This document shows, piece by piece, positions 24,002 to 32,951 of a stretch of 64,000 nucleotides of DNA. The notes beneath the pieces were generated by a model. The model did not search any database. It saw nothing but the letters and a program-made list of their open reading frames with translations, and was not told where the DNA came from. Source of the DNA: GCA-2732755 sp965228265 (GTDB lineage Bacteria; Planctomycetota; Phycisphaerae; Phycisphaerales; UBA1924). The DNA lies in NCBI GenBank assembly GCA_965228265.1, contig OZ245804.1:1984001-2048000 (forward strand), given 5' to 3'. How positions within the stretch are numbered: position 1 is the first letter of the stretch; every line of letters starts with the position of its first letter. The position numbers and the translations under genes were made by a program.

Positions 24002-24432
24002 GGGTTCACCTCCGAAGCACGCTCGAGCATCTCGCGAGCGATGGAATCCTCGTCGAGGTCTTCGTCTGAGGATTCGTATGCCTCGCCCTTGAGGAGCTGA
24101 CGCGTGATGGCGCGGACCTCGGCGTCGTGGAGCGAGCGCAGTTTCTCGGTGATGCGGTCAAGAGTCTGGCCCACGTAACGCCCGTCGGTGCCGACGAGCG
24201 CGAGCGCCAGGACCGCGACGTTGAGCACGTCCTGCGCGGCGACCTCGGCCACCGAGACCTGATGCTCGCGGTGGAGGCGGTCTTTGACCGAGCGCACGAC
24301 GGAGCGTTTGTCCTTGAGGGACCGGCTGTCGTGGATCACGAGCTCGAACTGGAGGACACCGATGATCAGGGGAAGATCTCCAAACAGCAGATGGCCAATG
24401 GGCCAGACGTGAGACAGAATGCGTTCATACAA
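23998..24432 (-). CDS. DUF503 (YlxP-like) protein
   Basis: Members of this small family are often found between infB and rbfA. The core starts at LIIGVLQFELVIHDSRSLKDKRSVV, and the helical middle is VKDRLHREHQVSVAEV. The protein of 144 residues assumes a TTG start at 24432. Most family members begin two residues before IGVLQ, and GGAG lies nine bases before the in-frame CTG of LIIGVL, so a later start giving about 125 residues is possible. The C-terminus is acidic. Confidence 0.8.
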   Translation of the reverse strand: MYERILSHVWPIGHLLFGDLPLIIGVLQFELVIHDSRSLKDKRSVVRSVKDRLHREHQVSVAEVAAQDVLNVAVLALALVGTDGRYVGQTLDRITEKLRSLHDAEVRAITRQLLKGEAYESSDEDLDEDSIAREMLERASEVNP

Positions 24433-24471
24433 ATTCTTGCGATCTGGCCCTCTGCCAATCTGGTCCTCTTA

Positions 24472-27261
24472 TTACAGGGTCCTCTTGATCTCGACCTGCT
24501 TGTAGCACTCGAGGATGTCGCCTTCCTTGATATCGTCGTAGCCGACGATCTTCATGCCGCACTCCATGCCGGAGCGGACTTCCTTGGCGTCGTCCTTGAA
24601 GCGCTTGAGCTGCTCGAGCCTGCGGTCGTTCTCGATGACGATGTCGTTGCGTGTGACACGGATAAGCGCGTCGCGCTGGACGACGCCGTCGGTGACATAG
24701 CAACCCGCGATCGCGCCGACCTTGGAGACCTTGAAGACCTGACGCACCTCGGCGTGGCCCAGGACTTCCTGGCGGAGTTCCGGCTCGAGCAGGCCCTCGG
24801 CGGCCTTGGCGATGTCCTCGGTGATGTGGTAGATGACGTCGTAGGTACGAATCTCCACACCCTTGTCGTCAGCGCCGCGGCGGGCCTTGCCCGACGGGAT
24901 GACGTTGAAGCCGATGATGATCGCCTTGGACGCCTCGGCGAGGATGACGTCCGACTCGGTGATGCCGCCGACCGCGGCGTGCAGCACGCGGATGCGGACC
25001 TCGTCGGTCGAGACCTTCTCGATCTCGTGCCTGAGCACATCGACGGAGCCCTGCACGTCGGCCTTGAGGACGACGAGAATCTCCTTGATGTCGGCGCTCT
25101 CCATCGAGCCGAAGAGCGAGTCGAGCGTGACCTTGGGCTGGGCGAGCTGTGTCTCGCGGTCGCGTTCGCGGCGCTGCTCGGCTGCGGACTGGGCCTTCTT
25201 GAGCGTGTCGACGCAGTAGAACTTGTCGCCCGCGAGTGGGAGCTCGTCGATACCCGAGATCTGGACCGGGCGGGGCGGGTAGGCCTCCTTGAGCTTCTTG
25301 CCGCGGTCGTCGGTGATGTCACGGACACGACCGAAGGCGGGACCGGCGACAATGAAGTCTCCGACGGCGAGCTTGCCGTCCTGGAGCAGGACGTTGGCAA
25401 CGGTGCCTCGCCCGACCTCGGCGCGGGACTCGATGACGGTGCCGCGAGCGGGGCCGCCGAAGTCCGCAGTGAGTTCGAGCACCTGGGCCTGGAGATCGAG
25501 GATCTCGAGGAGTTCTTCGATGCCCTTGCCGCTGTGAGCGGAGGTCTTGATGACCTCGGTGTCGCCGCCCCATTCGGTCGGGTTGAGGCCGTTCTCGGCG
25601 AGCTGTCCGAGGATGCGCTGGATGTTGCCGTCGGTGGCCTCGGCCTTGTCGATCTTGTTGAGCGCAACGACCATGGGCACGCCCGCGGCCTTGCAGTGGT
25701 TGATCGACTCGATGGTCTGAGGCATGACGCCGTCGTCGGCTGCGACAACGAGCACGACGATGTCGGTGACGTTGGCGCCGCGCGAACGCATTGCGGTGAA
25801 CGCCTCGTGGCCCGGTGTGTCGACGAAGGTGACGAATTTCTCTTCGTCGCCGACCTTCACGGGCACCTGGAAGGCGCTGGTGGCCTGCGTGATGCCGCCG
25901 GCCTCGCCCGCGGCGACGTCGGTCTTGCGGATCCTGTCGAGCAGCGACGTCTTGCCGTGGTCGACGTGGCCCATGATGGTGACCACGGGGCCGCGGGGCT
26001 GCTCGTCAACGTTGACGCGGTCCTCGAAGGACTTGGCGACCTGCTGCTCTGCGGACTGGGCCTCGACGACATCGAGCTCGATGTCGTAATCGATCATGAT
26101 CTCCTGGGCTTTCTCGGAGTCGATGCCCGAGTTGATCGTCGCCATGATGCCCTGGAGGAAGAGCTTCTTGACGATCTCGGCGGCCTTCACGCCCGTCGCG
26201 GCGGAGAGGTCCTTGATCGTAAAGGGCTCGGTGATCTTGACGGGACCGCCGGTGTCTGCGGGTGTGGGCCTGCCCGAGCCCTGGCCCTGGCGTTTGGCCT
26301 CCTGGCGGCGTCGCTTCATGAAGCCGCCGGAGCGCAGGAGCCGGGCCTCGCGCTCGACGAGGTCCTGCTCGCGGAAGGGCGATGCGCCGCCTCCGCCACC
26401 ACCGCCTCCGCCGCCGCCACCGAAGTTGCGGTCGCCGCGGCGTCCGGTCTGACCGCCACGCCTGCGGTTGGAGCCGCCACGTCGTGAGGGCCCGGAATCC
26501 TGACCGGGCATGGGCGGGCCGAAGCCGCCGCCACCGCCGCCGCCGCCGCCCTGATCTCCATAGTTCGGGCGACGCCTCGGGGTGTCGATGACTTCCGGCG
26601 CCTCGACTCGGACGACCTTGGGGCCGGCGAGTTTGACCTTCTTCTTCTCAGAAAGCATGGGCCCGGCGGGCGTGACGGACTGCGGCCGCGTCGGCACGTT
26701 CATGGGCGGGGGTTTGGCTGGCCCCTGAGGCTTGCTGTCCTGCTTGGGCTCCGGTGTTTCCGCGGCGGGTGCCACTTCCTCGACCTGTTCGGCGGGCTCG
26801 GTCGGCTCTGCCGGCTCCTCGGGCTCGGGGGCCGCCGGTGCAGGAGGCTCCGTCGATGCCGGGGGAGGTGTTGGGGTCGCGGCGACCTTCGTCGCGGCAG
26901 GCGGCGGAGGAGGCGGGGCCTTGGGCGTTTCGGCCGGCTCGTCGGCAATCGCGACGTTGCCCGAATCCTCGGACTCTGCCGGGGCCTCGGTCTCCACCTT
27001 CTTTGCCTTGGCCTTCGCCTTGGCACGCTTGGGCGCGACGCGGACCTTCTCGATGTCCACCTTCTCGGTGGTTTCGACGGCCGAGCTGTTGCTCTCCTCA
27101 GAGCTGAACCACTCGCGGATGGTCGCCTCCAGGCCGACCGAGATGGTCGACATGTGGTTCTTGACCAGGCTTTCCGGGATGCCCTCGGCGTGACACTTGG
27201 CCACAATCGATTTCGAGGCGATTCCCATCTCTTTCGCGATTTCAAATACCCGCTTGGCCAA
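24472..27261 (-). CDS. infB: Translation initiation factor IF-2
   Basis: A 929-residue GTPase placing initiator tRNA on the ribosome. The N-terminal IF2_N domain is MAKRVFEIAKEMGIASKSIV. A long low-complexity linker follows (about residues 60-330), with Pro/Ala/Glu stretches, then poly-Gly and RGG-like pieces around 230-300. G-domain motifs are G431-HVDHGK-T438, DTPGHEA and NKID. The C-terminal beta-barrel domains complete the protein. Translation starts at TTG 27261, with GGAG six bases upstream. It follows nusA by 61 bases in the same direction. Confidence 0.97.
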   Translation of the reverse strand: MAKRVFEIAKEMGIASKSIVAKCHAEGIPESLVKNHMSTISVGLEATIREWFSSEESNSSAVETTEKVDIEKVRVAPKRAKAKAKAKKVETEAPAESEDSGNVAIADEPAETPKAPPPPPPAATKVAATPTPPPASTEPPAPAAPEPEEPAEPTEPAEQVEEVAPAAETPEPKQDSKPQGPAKPPPMNVPTRPQSVTPAGPMLSEKKKVKLAGPKVVRVEAPEVIDTPRRRPNYGDQGGGGGGGGGFGPPMPGQDSGPSRRGGSNRRRGGQTGRRGDRNFGGGGGGGGGGGGASPFREQDLVEREARLLRSGGFMKRRRQEAKRQGQGSGRPTPADTGGPVKITEPFTIKDLSAATGVKAAEIVKKLFLQGIMATINSGIDSEKAQEIMIDYDIELDVVEAQSAEQQVAKSFEDRVNVDEQPRGPVVTIMGHVDHGKTSLLDRIRKTDVAAGEAGGITQATSAFQVPVKVGDEEKFVTFVDTPGHEAFTAMRSRGANVTDIVVLVVAADDGVMPQTIESINHCKAAGVPMVVALNKIDKAEATDGNIQRILGQLAENGLNPTEWGGDTEVIKTSAHSGKGIEELLEILDLQAQVLELTADFGGPARGTVIESRAEVGRGTVANVLLQDGKLAVGDFIVAGPAFGRVRDITDDRGKKLKEAYPPRPVQISGIDELPLAGDKFYCVDTLKKAQSAAEQRRERDRETQLAQPKVTLDSLFGSMESADIKEILVVLKADVQGSVDVLRHEIEKVSTDEVRIRVLHAAVGGITESDVILAEASKAIIIGFNVIPSGKARRGADDKGVEIRTYDVIYHITEDIAKAAEGLLEPELRQEVLGHAEVRQVFKVSKVGAIAGCYVTDGVVQRDALIRVTRNDIVIENDRRLEQLKRFKDDAKEVRSGMECGMKIVGYDDIKEGDILECYKQVEIKRTL

Positions 27262-27322
27262 TGCGTACTCCAGCTCGAATCAAATCAGACTTCGGCGCCA
27301 CAGCGCCACAACAAATCGGTGC

Positions 27323-28666
27323 TCAGGAATCCTTGGTTTCGTCCTCGGATTCCTCTGGTGTTTCTTCGCCCAGGATGAGAGCCGCGGCCTCGTCGGCCTC
27401 GGTGTCTTCCGGAGCGTCGCCCACAAGGCCGTCCAGAAGCGAAGCACCGGTGGCTTCCTCTTCCTCGCGACGCTTGGCGGCTTCTTCTTTCTCTTTCTGC
27501 TGCTGCTCGGCGACAACCTTCGCCCGCTCGGAGGCGGCTTCGACGACCTTTTGAGCCGTCGCTTCGTCGATCTCGAGCTCGTTGACCAGCACCTCGGCGC
27601 CGACTTCCTCGATGTCGAACACGCTGACCATGCCAAGAGCCGCAAGGCGGTCGAGCATCGTCTCGTGCATGCCATCGACCGAGAGCAGCGTCTCGGCGAG
27701 GACCTCGAGACCCTTGTTGAATTCCTCGGGCGTGAGGATGTCGATGTCCCAGCCCGTCAGACGGGCGGCCAGACGCACGTTCTGGCCGCGCTTGCCGATC
27801 GCCAGGCTCAACTGGTCGTCGCGGACGACCACGGTCGCACGGCCCAGCTCGAAGCACAGGTTCACTTCCTGGATCTCGGCGGGCTTCAGGGCGTTCTGGA
27901 TGAGGATCTGGCTGGACTCGTTCCAGCGGACGATGTCGATCTTCTCGCCGTTGAGCTCGTCCACGATGTTCTTGATGCGCGAACCGCGTACACCCACGCA
28001 CGCGCCGACGGCATCGACACGCGAGTCGATCGAGGCGACGGCGATCTTGGTGCGGTATCCGGCTTCGCGCGCCAGGACCTTGAGTTCAATGATTCGCTCA
28101 GCGACCTCGGGAACCTCGACCTCAAAGAGACCCTTGATGAAGTCCGGGTGGGCCCGGCTGATCACGATCTTGACCTGCGAGCCCTGCTCGCGGACGTCGA
28201 GAATGAGGCAGCGGACACGCTCGCCCGCGTTGAACTGCTCGCCCGGGATCTGCTCGGAGCGGGGCATGAAGGCCTCGGCGCGGTCGATGGTGGCGACCAG
28301 AGCGCCGCCCTCGTACCGCTGCGCGGTGCCGGTGACGATCTCACCGATGCGACCCGAGAACTCGTCGAGGATGGAGTTCCGCTCGTCGTCGCGGAATTTC
28401 TGGATCATGACCTGCTTGAAGGTCTGGGCGCTGATTCGGCCCAGCTCGCCAGGCGGGATGTCGAGCGGCTCGCCCATGCGGAAGAGGTTGAACTGCCCCG
28501 TGAGCTGGTCGAACTCGCAGGTGAACTCGTCGGTGTCGATGGTGCCGTAGTACTTGCGGACAGCCGACAGCATCGCCTGCTCGAGATCGTGGATGAGCAG
28601 CGAGCGGTCGATGTTTCGATCGCGAGCGATCGAGTCGAGGATTCTCATGACTTCTTGCGGGTTCAC
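27323..28666 (-). CDS. nusA: Transcription termination/antitermination factor NusA
   Basis: A 447-residue RNA polymerase-associated factor. The N-terminal domain (about residues 1-130) is followed by an S1 domain and two KH domains: KH1 around VGACVGVRGSRIKNIVDELN and KH2 around DDQLSLAIGKRGQNVRLAAR. Then comes a helix-hairpin-helix-like segment (LAALGMVSVFDIEEVG), and the C-terminus is Glu/Lys-rich and acidic. GTG 28666 is the start, with GGAG nine bases before it. The rimP gene that usually precedes nusA is not found upstream; fliM lies there instead, after a 365-base gap. Confidence 0.96.
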   Translation of the reverse strand: MNPQEVMRILDSIARDRNIDRSLLIHDLEQAMLSAVRKYYGTIDTDEFTCEFDQLTGQFNLFRMGEPLDIPPGELGRISAQTFKQVMIQKFRDDERNSILDEFSGRIGEIVTGTAQRYEGGALVATIDRAEAFMPRSEQIPGEQFNAGERVRCLILDVREQGSQVKIVISRAHPDFIKGLFEVEVPEVAERIIELKVLAREAGYRTKIAVASIDSRVDAVGACVGVRGSRIKNIVDELNGEKIDIVRWNESSQILIQNALKPAEIQEVNLCFELGRATVVVRDDQLSLAIGKRGQNVRLAARLTGWDIDILTPEEFNKGLEVLAETLLSVDGMHETMLDRLAALGMVSVFDIEEVGAEVLVNELEIDEATAQKVVEAASERAKVVAEQQQKEKEEAAKRREEEEATGASLLDGLVGDAPEDTEADEAAALILGEETPEESEDETKDS

Positions 28667-29031
28667 GCTGGGCGTCTCCGGGTTGTGTGGACGGCCTCAT
28701 ACCGCCCGAGGATGTCAGGATGTCGCCGGGGGGTGACCCGGCATGGAACGCAACAAGGCCACGAACGCTCAAAGCACGCCCGTGGCCTCCCGGAGCCACA
28801 CCCTTCCCGTCATTGGGCAGGGGTCATCAGCATGGCTTTCGTATCAGCGCATGCACCGCTCCGAGGGGCACACCCCACACGACCAACGGCTCGGCCGAGT
28901 GAGGACAAACAATCGCAGAGGGCTCCAAGCCACCTGCATACACCGAACATTAGACAGCAGCGGACCCTCAGGCCAGACCGGGAGGGGGGGCAATCTGAGG
29001 GAAATGCCCCGATGCGACGGGAGGCGGGGGG
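28667..29031 (-). other. 365-base intergenic leader between fliM and nusA, no gene seen
   Basis: No convincing coding frame in either strand. It contains a hairpin with a perfect 7-bp stem GGCCACG/CGTGGCC at 28757-28787. The hairpin has no T-run and lies about 90 bases before nusA, so an attenuator or RNA-processing element of the nusA-infB transcript is possible. I could not identify a clear promoter. Confidence 0.5.
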
Positions 29032-30087
29032 TCAATTCCGCTCGGATTGGGGGTTCGGCTTGGGACCGGTGGGGCGCTGACCCGGTCGGACGGCGTCCAT
29101 GACCTGGAGCGCCCGCTTGCCCTTGATCTTGCCCATGCTCGCCCAGTACTTCTTCTCCCCCTCGACCTCGATGTGCACCGGCTGGATCGCGGGCTTCTCG
29201 GTCAGGATCAGATCGCCCGGCTGGAGATTGATGAGTTCCTGGACGGTCATCGTCGTCTCGGCCAGCACGCCCGAGACCTCGACCGAGGCCCGGCTGATCG
29301 ACTTGCCGATGCGTTCGGTGATGTCCGACGAGCGTGTCTGGTCGCTCACGGCAAACCAGCTCTGGGCGGCAAGGTCGTCCATGATGGGTTCGATGACGTT
29401 GTAGGGGATGCACAGGTTCATCGTGCCCGCGCGGTTGGACATCTTGATCTCGAACCCGACGACGACGACGACCTCGTTGGGCGGGACGATCTGGACGAGC
29501 TGCGGGTTGCTCTCGGTCGCGGAGATATTGAAGACGAGCTGGCGGATGCCGGACCAGGCTTCGCTCATGGCGTCGAGGCCGCGTTTGGTGACGTTGCTGA
29601 TGAGCTTGGTCTCGATGAGCGTCATCGGACGTTGCGGGATGAACAGGTCCTGCGTGGTGCCGCCGAGCAGACGGTCGATGATGGGGTAGATGATCAGCGG
29701 GCTGATCTCGAGGCACATCTGGCCTTCGAGGTCATCCGACTGCACAAGGTTGAAGCTGGTGGGGTTGGGGAGCGTCGAGATGAACTCTGCGTAGGTCATC
29801 TGCTCGCAGTTGGCGACCTTGACCTCGACAATCGTGCGGAGGAAGCCCGAGAGAGCGGCACCGAAGTTTCGCGCGAATGACTCGTGGAGCGTCTGCAGAG
29901 CCCGCATCTGGTCCTTGGAGACACGCTCGGGGCGTTTGAAGTCGTAGGGCCTGACCTCGACGGCTTCGCCCCGTCGGCGGTGGCGGCTGAAGATCTGGCC
30001 CTGGATCGACTCCTGCTCCACCTCGCCCGAATCGATGGCGTTCAGCAGGGCATCGATCTCGTTCTGTTCGAGTGTGTCCGACGACAT
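29032..30087 (-). CDS. fliM: Flagellar motor switch protein FliM
   Basis: A 351-residue C-ring protein. The N-terminal LEQNEIDALLNAI segment matches the CheY-P-binding start of FliM. The middle CheC-like domain includes RLLGGTTQDLF and LTEKPAIQPVHIEVEGEKKY, and the C-terminal SpoA domain contains VSGVLAETTMTVQELINLQPGDLI. ATG 30087 excludes an upstream frame extension without homology. No other flagellar gene is in the 64 kb, so this is a solitary motor gene next to nusA. Confidence 0.93.
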   Translation of the reverse strand: MSSDTLEQNEIDALLNAIDSGEVEQESIQGQIFSRHRRRGEAVEVRPYDFKRPERVSKDQMRALQTLHESFARNFGAALSGFLRTIVEVKVANCEQMTYAEFISTLPNPTSFNLVQSDDLEGQMCLEISPLIIYPIIDRLLGGTTQDLFIPQRPMTLIETKLISNVTKRGLDAMSEAWSGIRQLVFNISATESNPQLVQIVPPNEVVVVVGFEIKMSNRAGTMNLCIPYNVIEPIMDDLAAQSWFAVSDQTRSSDITERIGKSISRASVEVSGVLAETTMTVQELINLQPGDLILTEKPAIQPVHIEVEGEKKYWASMGKIKGKRALQVMDAVRPGQRPTGPKPNPQSERN

Positions 30088-30280
30088 GGTCTGGCTCCGG
30101 GCGTTCGGCGGGTGTGGATCCCGCCAGGTCCTATCCGGTTTATCGGGGGGCAGGCCAGCGGGCCTTGAAGAGCAGGATCTGAGTCTTCTCGCCCACGGGG
30201 CGGTCCAATCGGGAACAATCCGGCTCTCTCGGCGGATTTGCCCCGCGACTCTGCCTGTGAACATGAAGGATGCCCATTCA

Positions 30281-32299
30281 ATGAGATCGACTTTCAAGCT
30301 CCTGCTGGCGGCCTTGCTCTGGCTGCCGATGCTCGCCTCGGCCCAGCCGAACTTCGACGACATGCCCGAGGTGAAAGTCTCGGCGAAACTCTCAGGGGCT
30401 GAATTCGTCCCCGGGCAGCGGGGCTTCGTGGCGGTTGTGCTGGACCACGGGCCCGAATTGCACTCATGGCCTTCACTCGAGCAGGACGTCCTGCCGCCGG
30501 AGCTGGCGGAGTTTGCGATCCGGACCGAGGTGAGCGTCGAGGGCGCACCGGATTGGTTGAGCGTGGGCCCCGTGCAGTGGCCAGAGCCGTTGCCCGCCGA
30601 GGTGCCCAACATCACGGGCACGGGCTCGATGGAGGCGCTGACCTACAAGGACCGTGCTCTTGTTTATGTGCCCATTCTGCTGTCAGAGGATGCGCCGCTC
30701 GGCGAGCACGAGATCCGCGTGAGCATCGGGCTGCAGGCGTGTGATGAAGCGCAGTGCTATATCCCGCAGCAGGACGTCCGCAAGCTGACGGTGAACATCG
30801 TCGCCGAGGGCAGCGGCCAACTCGAGGACCCGGACTTTGCCGGCTTTGATGCGAGTGTCTTCGACGAGCCCTGGGCGGATGTCGGCGGCTCAGGAGATGT
30901 GCAGTCGCAGGAAGGTGTCGAAACAGAGGCCGTGGCACCGGCGGCGACAGGCCGCCCCAAGTTCCTTGGCTTTGTCGAACTCCCCGCGCCGGGTTCGTCC
31001 GCGTTTCTCGTGGCGATCGCGGCTGCGAGCATGGTGGGGGGGTTCGTCCTGAACCTGACACCCTGCGTGCTGCCGGTGATCCCGATCAAGATCATGACGC
31101 TGACGCATCACGCGGGCGAGAGTCGATCGCGTGCGCTCGTGCTCGGACTCTGGATGGCGCTGGGTGTGATCGCGTTCTGGAGTGCGCTTGCGATCCCGGT
31201 GCTGTTTATCAAGGGGATGGCCGATCCGTCGGTGATCTTCGGGATCTGGTGGCTGACGTCGGGCATCGGGCTGGTCATCATCGTGATGGCCGCGGGTCTG
31301 ATGGGGCTCTTTCAGATCAAGCTGCCTCAGAAGGCATATATGGTCAACCCGAGCGTGGACTCGGCGCAGGGCTCGTTCATGTTCGGCGTGATGACCGCGG
31401 TGCTCGGTCTGCCGTGCTTCGGGTTCGTGGTGGGGGCGCTACTGCCCGCAGCCGCGACAGCGGGCGCGGGCGTAGTGCTGACGGTGTTTGTTTCGATGGG
31501 CGTGGGGATGGCCTTGCCGTACTTTGTGCTGGCGCTCTTCCCGGGCATGCTGAAGAAGGTGCCGAGGACGGGGCCGGCAAGCGAACTCGTCAAGCAGGTG
31601 ATGGGTCTGCTGCTGATGGCGGCGGGTGCGTACTTCATCGGCGCGGGGATGCTGGCGTTGGTTGCCGAGATGCCGTACATGGGCAAGGTGCTGCACTGGT
31701 GGGCAGCGGGGCTGTGTGTTGCGTTTGCTGGCGTGTGGCTTGTCTACCGCACGGCGCGTATCACGAAGAGCATGCTGCCTCGCCTGTCGATGTTGGTGCT
31801 GGCCGTGCTGTTGAGTTTCGCGGGGATCTGGGTCGCCCGGAACCAGACCGAGCAGTCGCTCTCGCGCTGGCAAGAGAAAGAAGCGGCGCGTCAGATGCAG
31901 CTCGCTGCGGGCGGGTATGTCACGGGCGCGTGGAACGAGTATTCACCCGAGCTCGTTGAATCCGCGATCGCCGACGGCAAGGTTGTCGTCATGGACTTCA
32001 CGGCGGAGTGGTGCCTGAACTGCAAGGCGCTGAAAGCAGCGGTCCTGAACGTCGAGCCGGTCAAGGGTCGGCTCATGTCCGAGGAGGTCGTGGCGTTCGA
32101 GGTGGACCTGACCTCGCGCTCGGCGCCGGGTTGGCAGAAGCTGCGGGAGCTCGGGCAGACGGGCATCCCGACGCTTGCGGTTTATGGGCCCGGGCAGGAG
32201 GGCGGCCCCTGGATCGCCAACGCCTACGGCTCGGGGCAGGTCATCAGTGCGATCGAGGCCGCGGCGGGGGCGGAAGCGACGCAGGTGACCGCCCGGTAA
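30281..32299 (+). CDS. dsbD: DsbD-like thiol:disulfide interchange protein
   Basis: A 672-residue inner-membrane protein carrying electrons from cytoplasmic thioredoxin to the periplasm. After a signal peptide (MRSTFKLLLAALLWLPMLAS) there is an N-terminal DsbD-alpha-like domain with ACDEAQCYIP. A multi-span membrane domain then has redox cysteines C262 (LTPCVLPV) and C379 (LPCFG), and a C-terminal thioredoxin domain has C578-L-N-C581. ATG 30281 is preferred over 30263 because it starts the signal peptide and has GAAGGA ten bases upstream. It diverges from fliM across a 193-base gap. Confidence 0.92.
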   Translation: MRSTFKLLLAALLWLPMLASAQPNFDDMPEVKVSAKLSGAEFVPGQRGFVAVVLDHGPELHSWPSLEQDVLPPELAEFAIRTEVSVEGAPDWLSVGPVQWPEPLPAEVPNITGTGSMEALTYKDRALVYVPILLSEDAPLGEHEIRVSIGLQACDEAQCYIPQQDVRKLTVNIVAEGSGQLEDPDFAGFDASVFDEPWADVGGSGDVQSQEGVETEAVAPAATGRPKFLGFVELPAPGSSAFLVAIAAASMVGGFVLNLTPCVLPVIPIKIMTLTHHAGESRSRALVLGLWMALGVIAFWSALAIPVLFIKGMADPSVIFGIWWLTSGIGLVIIVMAAGLMGLFQIKLPQKAYMVNPSVDSAQGSFMFGVMTAVLGLPCFGFVVGALLPAAATAGAGVVLTVFVSMGVGMALPYFVLALFPGMLKKVPRTGPASELVKQVMGLLLMAAGAYFIGAGMLALVAEMPYMGKVLHWWAAGLCVAFAGVWLVYRTARITKSMLPRLSMLVLAVLLSFAGIWVARNQTEQSLSRWQEKEAARQMQLAAGGYVTGAWNEYSPELVESAIADGKVVVMDFTAEWCLNCKALKAAVLNVEPVKGRLMSEEVVAFEVDLTSRSAPGWQKLRELGQTGIPTLAVYGPGQEGGPWIANAYGSGQVISAIEAAAGAEATQVTAR

Positions 32300-32354
32300 A
32301 GGTCGGTCTGGCCGCTGGTTAGGGCCGACGGGCGTGTCCCGGGCGGCAGAATGT

Positions 32355-32383
32355 TTGACCTTGCCGCCAACAGGGGCTAGATT
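32355..32383 (+). promoter_or_regulatory. Sigma-70-type promoter of tRNA-Gly(GCC)
   Basis: TTGACC (five of six consensus bases) and TAGATT (four of six) are separated by exactly 17 bases. Transcription would begin near 32390, about 20 bases before the tRNA. Confidence 0.65.
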
Positions 32384-32409
32384 TCGCTCCGCGGCCCTTG
32401 GGCCAGAAC

Positions 32410-32481
32410 GCGGGTGTAGCTCAGTGGTAGAGCGTCACGTTGCCAACGTGAATGTCGTCGGTTCAAATCCGATCACCCGCT
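32410..32481 (+). tRNA. tRNA-Gly (anticodon GCC)
   Basis: A 72-base cloverleaf with acceptor GCGGGTG/CACCCGC, anticodon stem TCACG/CGTGA around loop TTGCCAA (anticodon GCC), and T-loop TTCAAAT. Discriminator T; CCA is not encoded. It has its own promoter and terminator, so it is a single-gene transcription unit. Confidence 0.95.
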
Positions 32482-32485
32482 TTGG

Positions 32486-32524
32486 AACGCCCGGTACCGA
32501 TTGGTGCCGGGCGTTGTCGTTTTT
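32486..32524 (+). terminator. Rho-independent terminator of tRNA-Gly(GCC)
   Basis: The stem AACGCCCGGTACC pairs with GGTGCCGGGCGTT (one G-T pair) over a four-base loop and is followed by GTCGTTTTT. It begins five bases after the tRNA. Confidence 0.9.
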
Positions 32525-32951
32525 GAGGGTGGTGCCTGCCGGTCCGGGCAGGGCCAATCCGCTCTTCAGACGAGTCAGACCTAGGGCTGCTGGGCCGCTT
32601 GGGCCCGGGCATCATGGGGCGAAGAAGCGGCCCGGTGAATTGCCCTTACCAGATCAGACCCGCGGCAACGAGCCCGTGACGAACGGCTACAAGAGTGGCG
32701 AATGCCAATCTGTTTTGTGATTATCTTTTAATAATCATGCGGTTGTAGAGCACCCCGGATGCGCACCACTAGGCTGAGTTGGAACTTGCGCAGACGGGCC
32801 CGTGTAATCGCCGAGCGGTGCTCTCGGAAGCCCGCGGGCGAGAAAGCAGTAGACTGGACAGATCGAGGCATGGCATAGTGTCTTCTCGTTGGGACTTTGG
32901 CTGGATTGTCCGGCCTGGAATGCCGAAAAGTAACTTGTTGGGAGGATGATC
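32525..32951 (+). other. 427-base region upstream of otsA, no gene seen
   Basis: No supported coding frame. It holds an AT-rich patch with the small inverted repeat GATTAT...ATAATC (32719-32736) and, at 32779-32808, a possible promoter: TTGGAA, 18-base spacer, TGTAAT (five of six). This would start otsA transcription near 32815 with a leader of about 135 bases. Confidence 0.4.

Noticed and set aside
24127..26487. 786-codon plus-strand frame opposite infB
   Set aside because: Antisense of IF-2; its Leu/Asp/Val-rich composition mirrors the codon pattern of the real gene.
26382..26591. Possible tandem repeat or CRISPR-like array in the GC-rich part of infB
   Set aside because: These are runs of glycine codons in the IF-2 linker; there are no fixed repeats with unique spacers.
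32334..32720. 128-codon frame covering tRNA-Gly(GCC)
   Set aside because: It contains the tRNA, its promoter and its terminator and shows no protein features.
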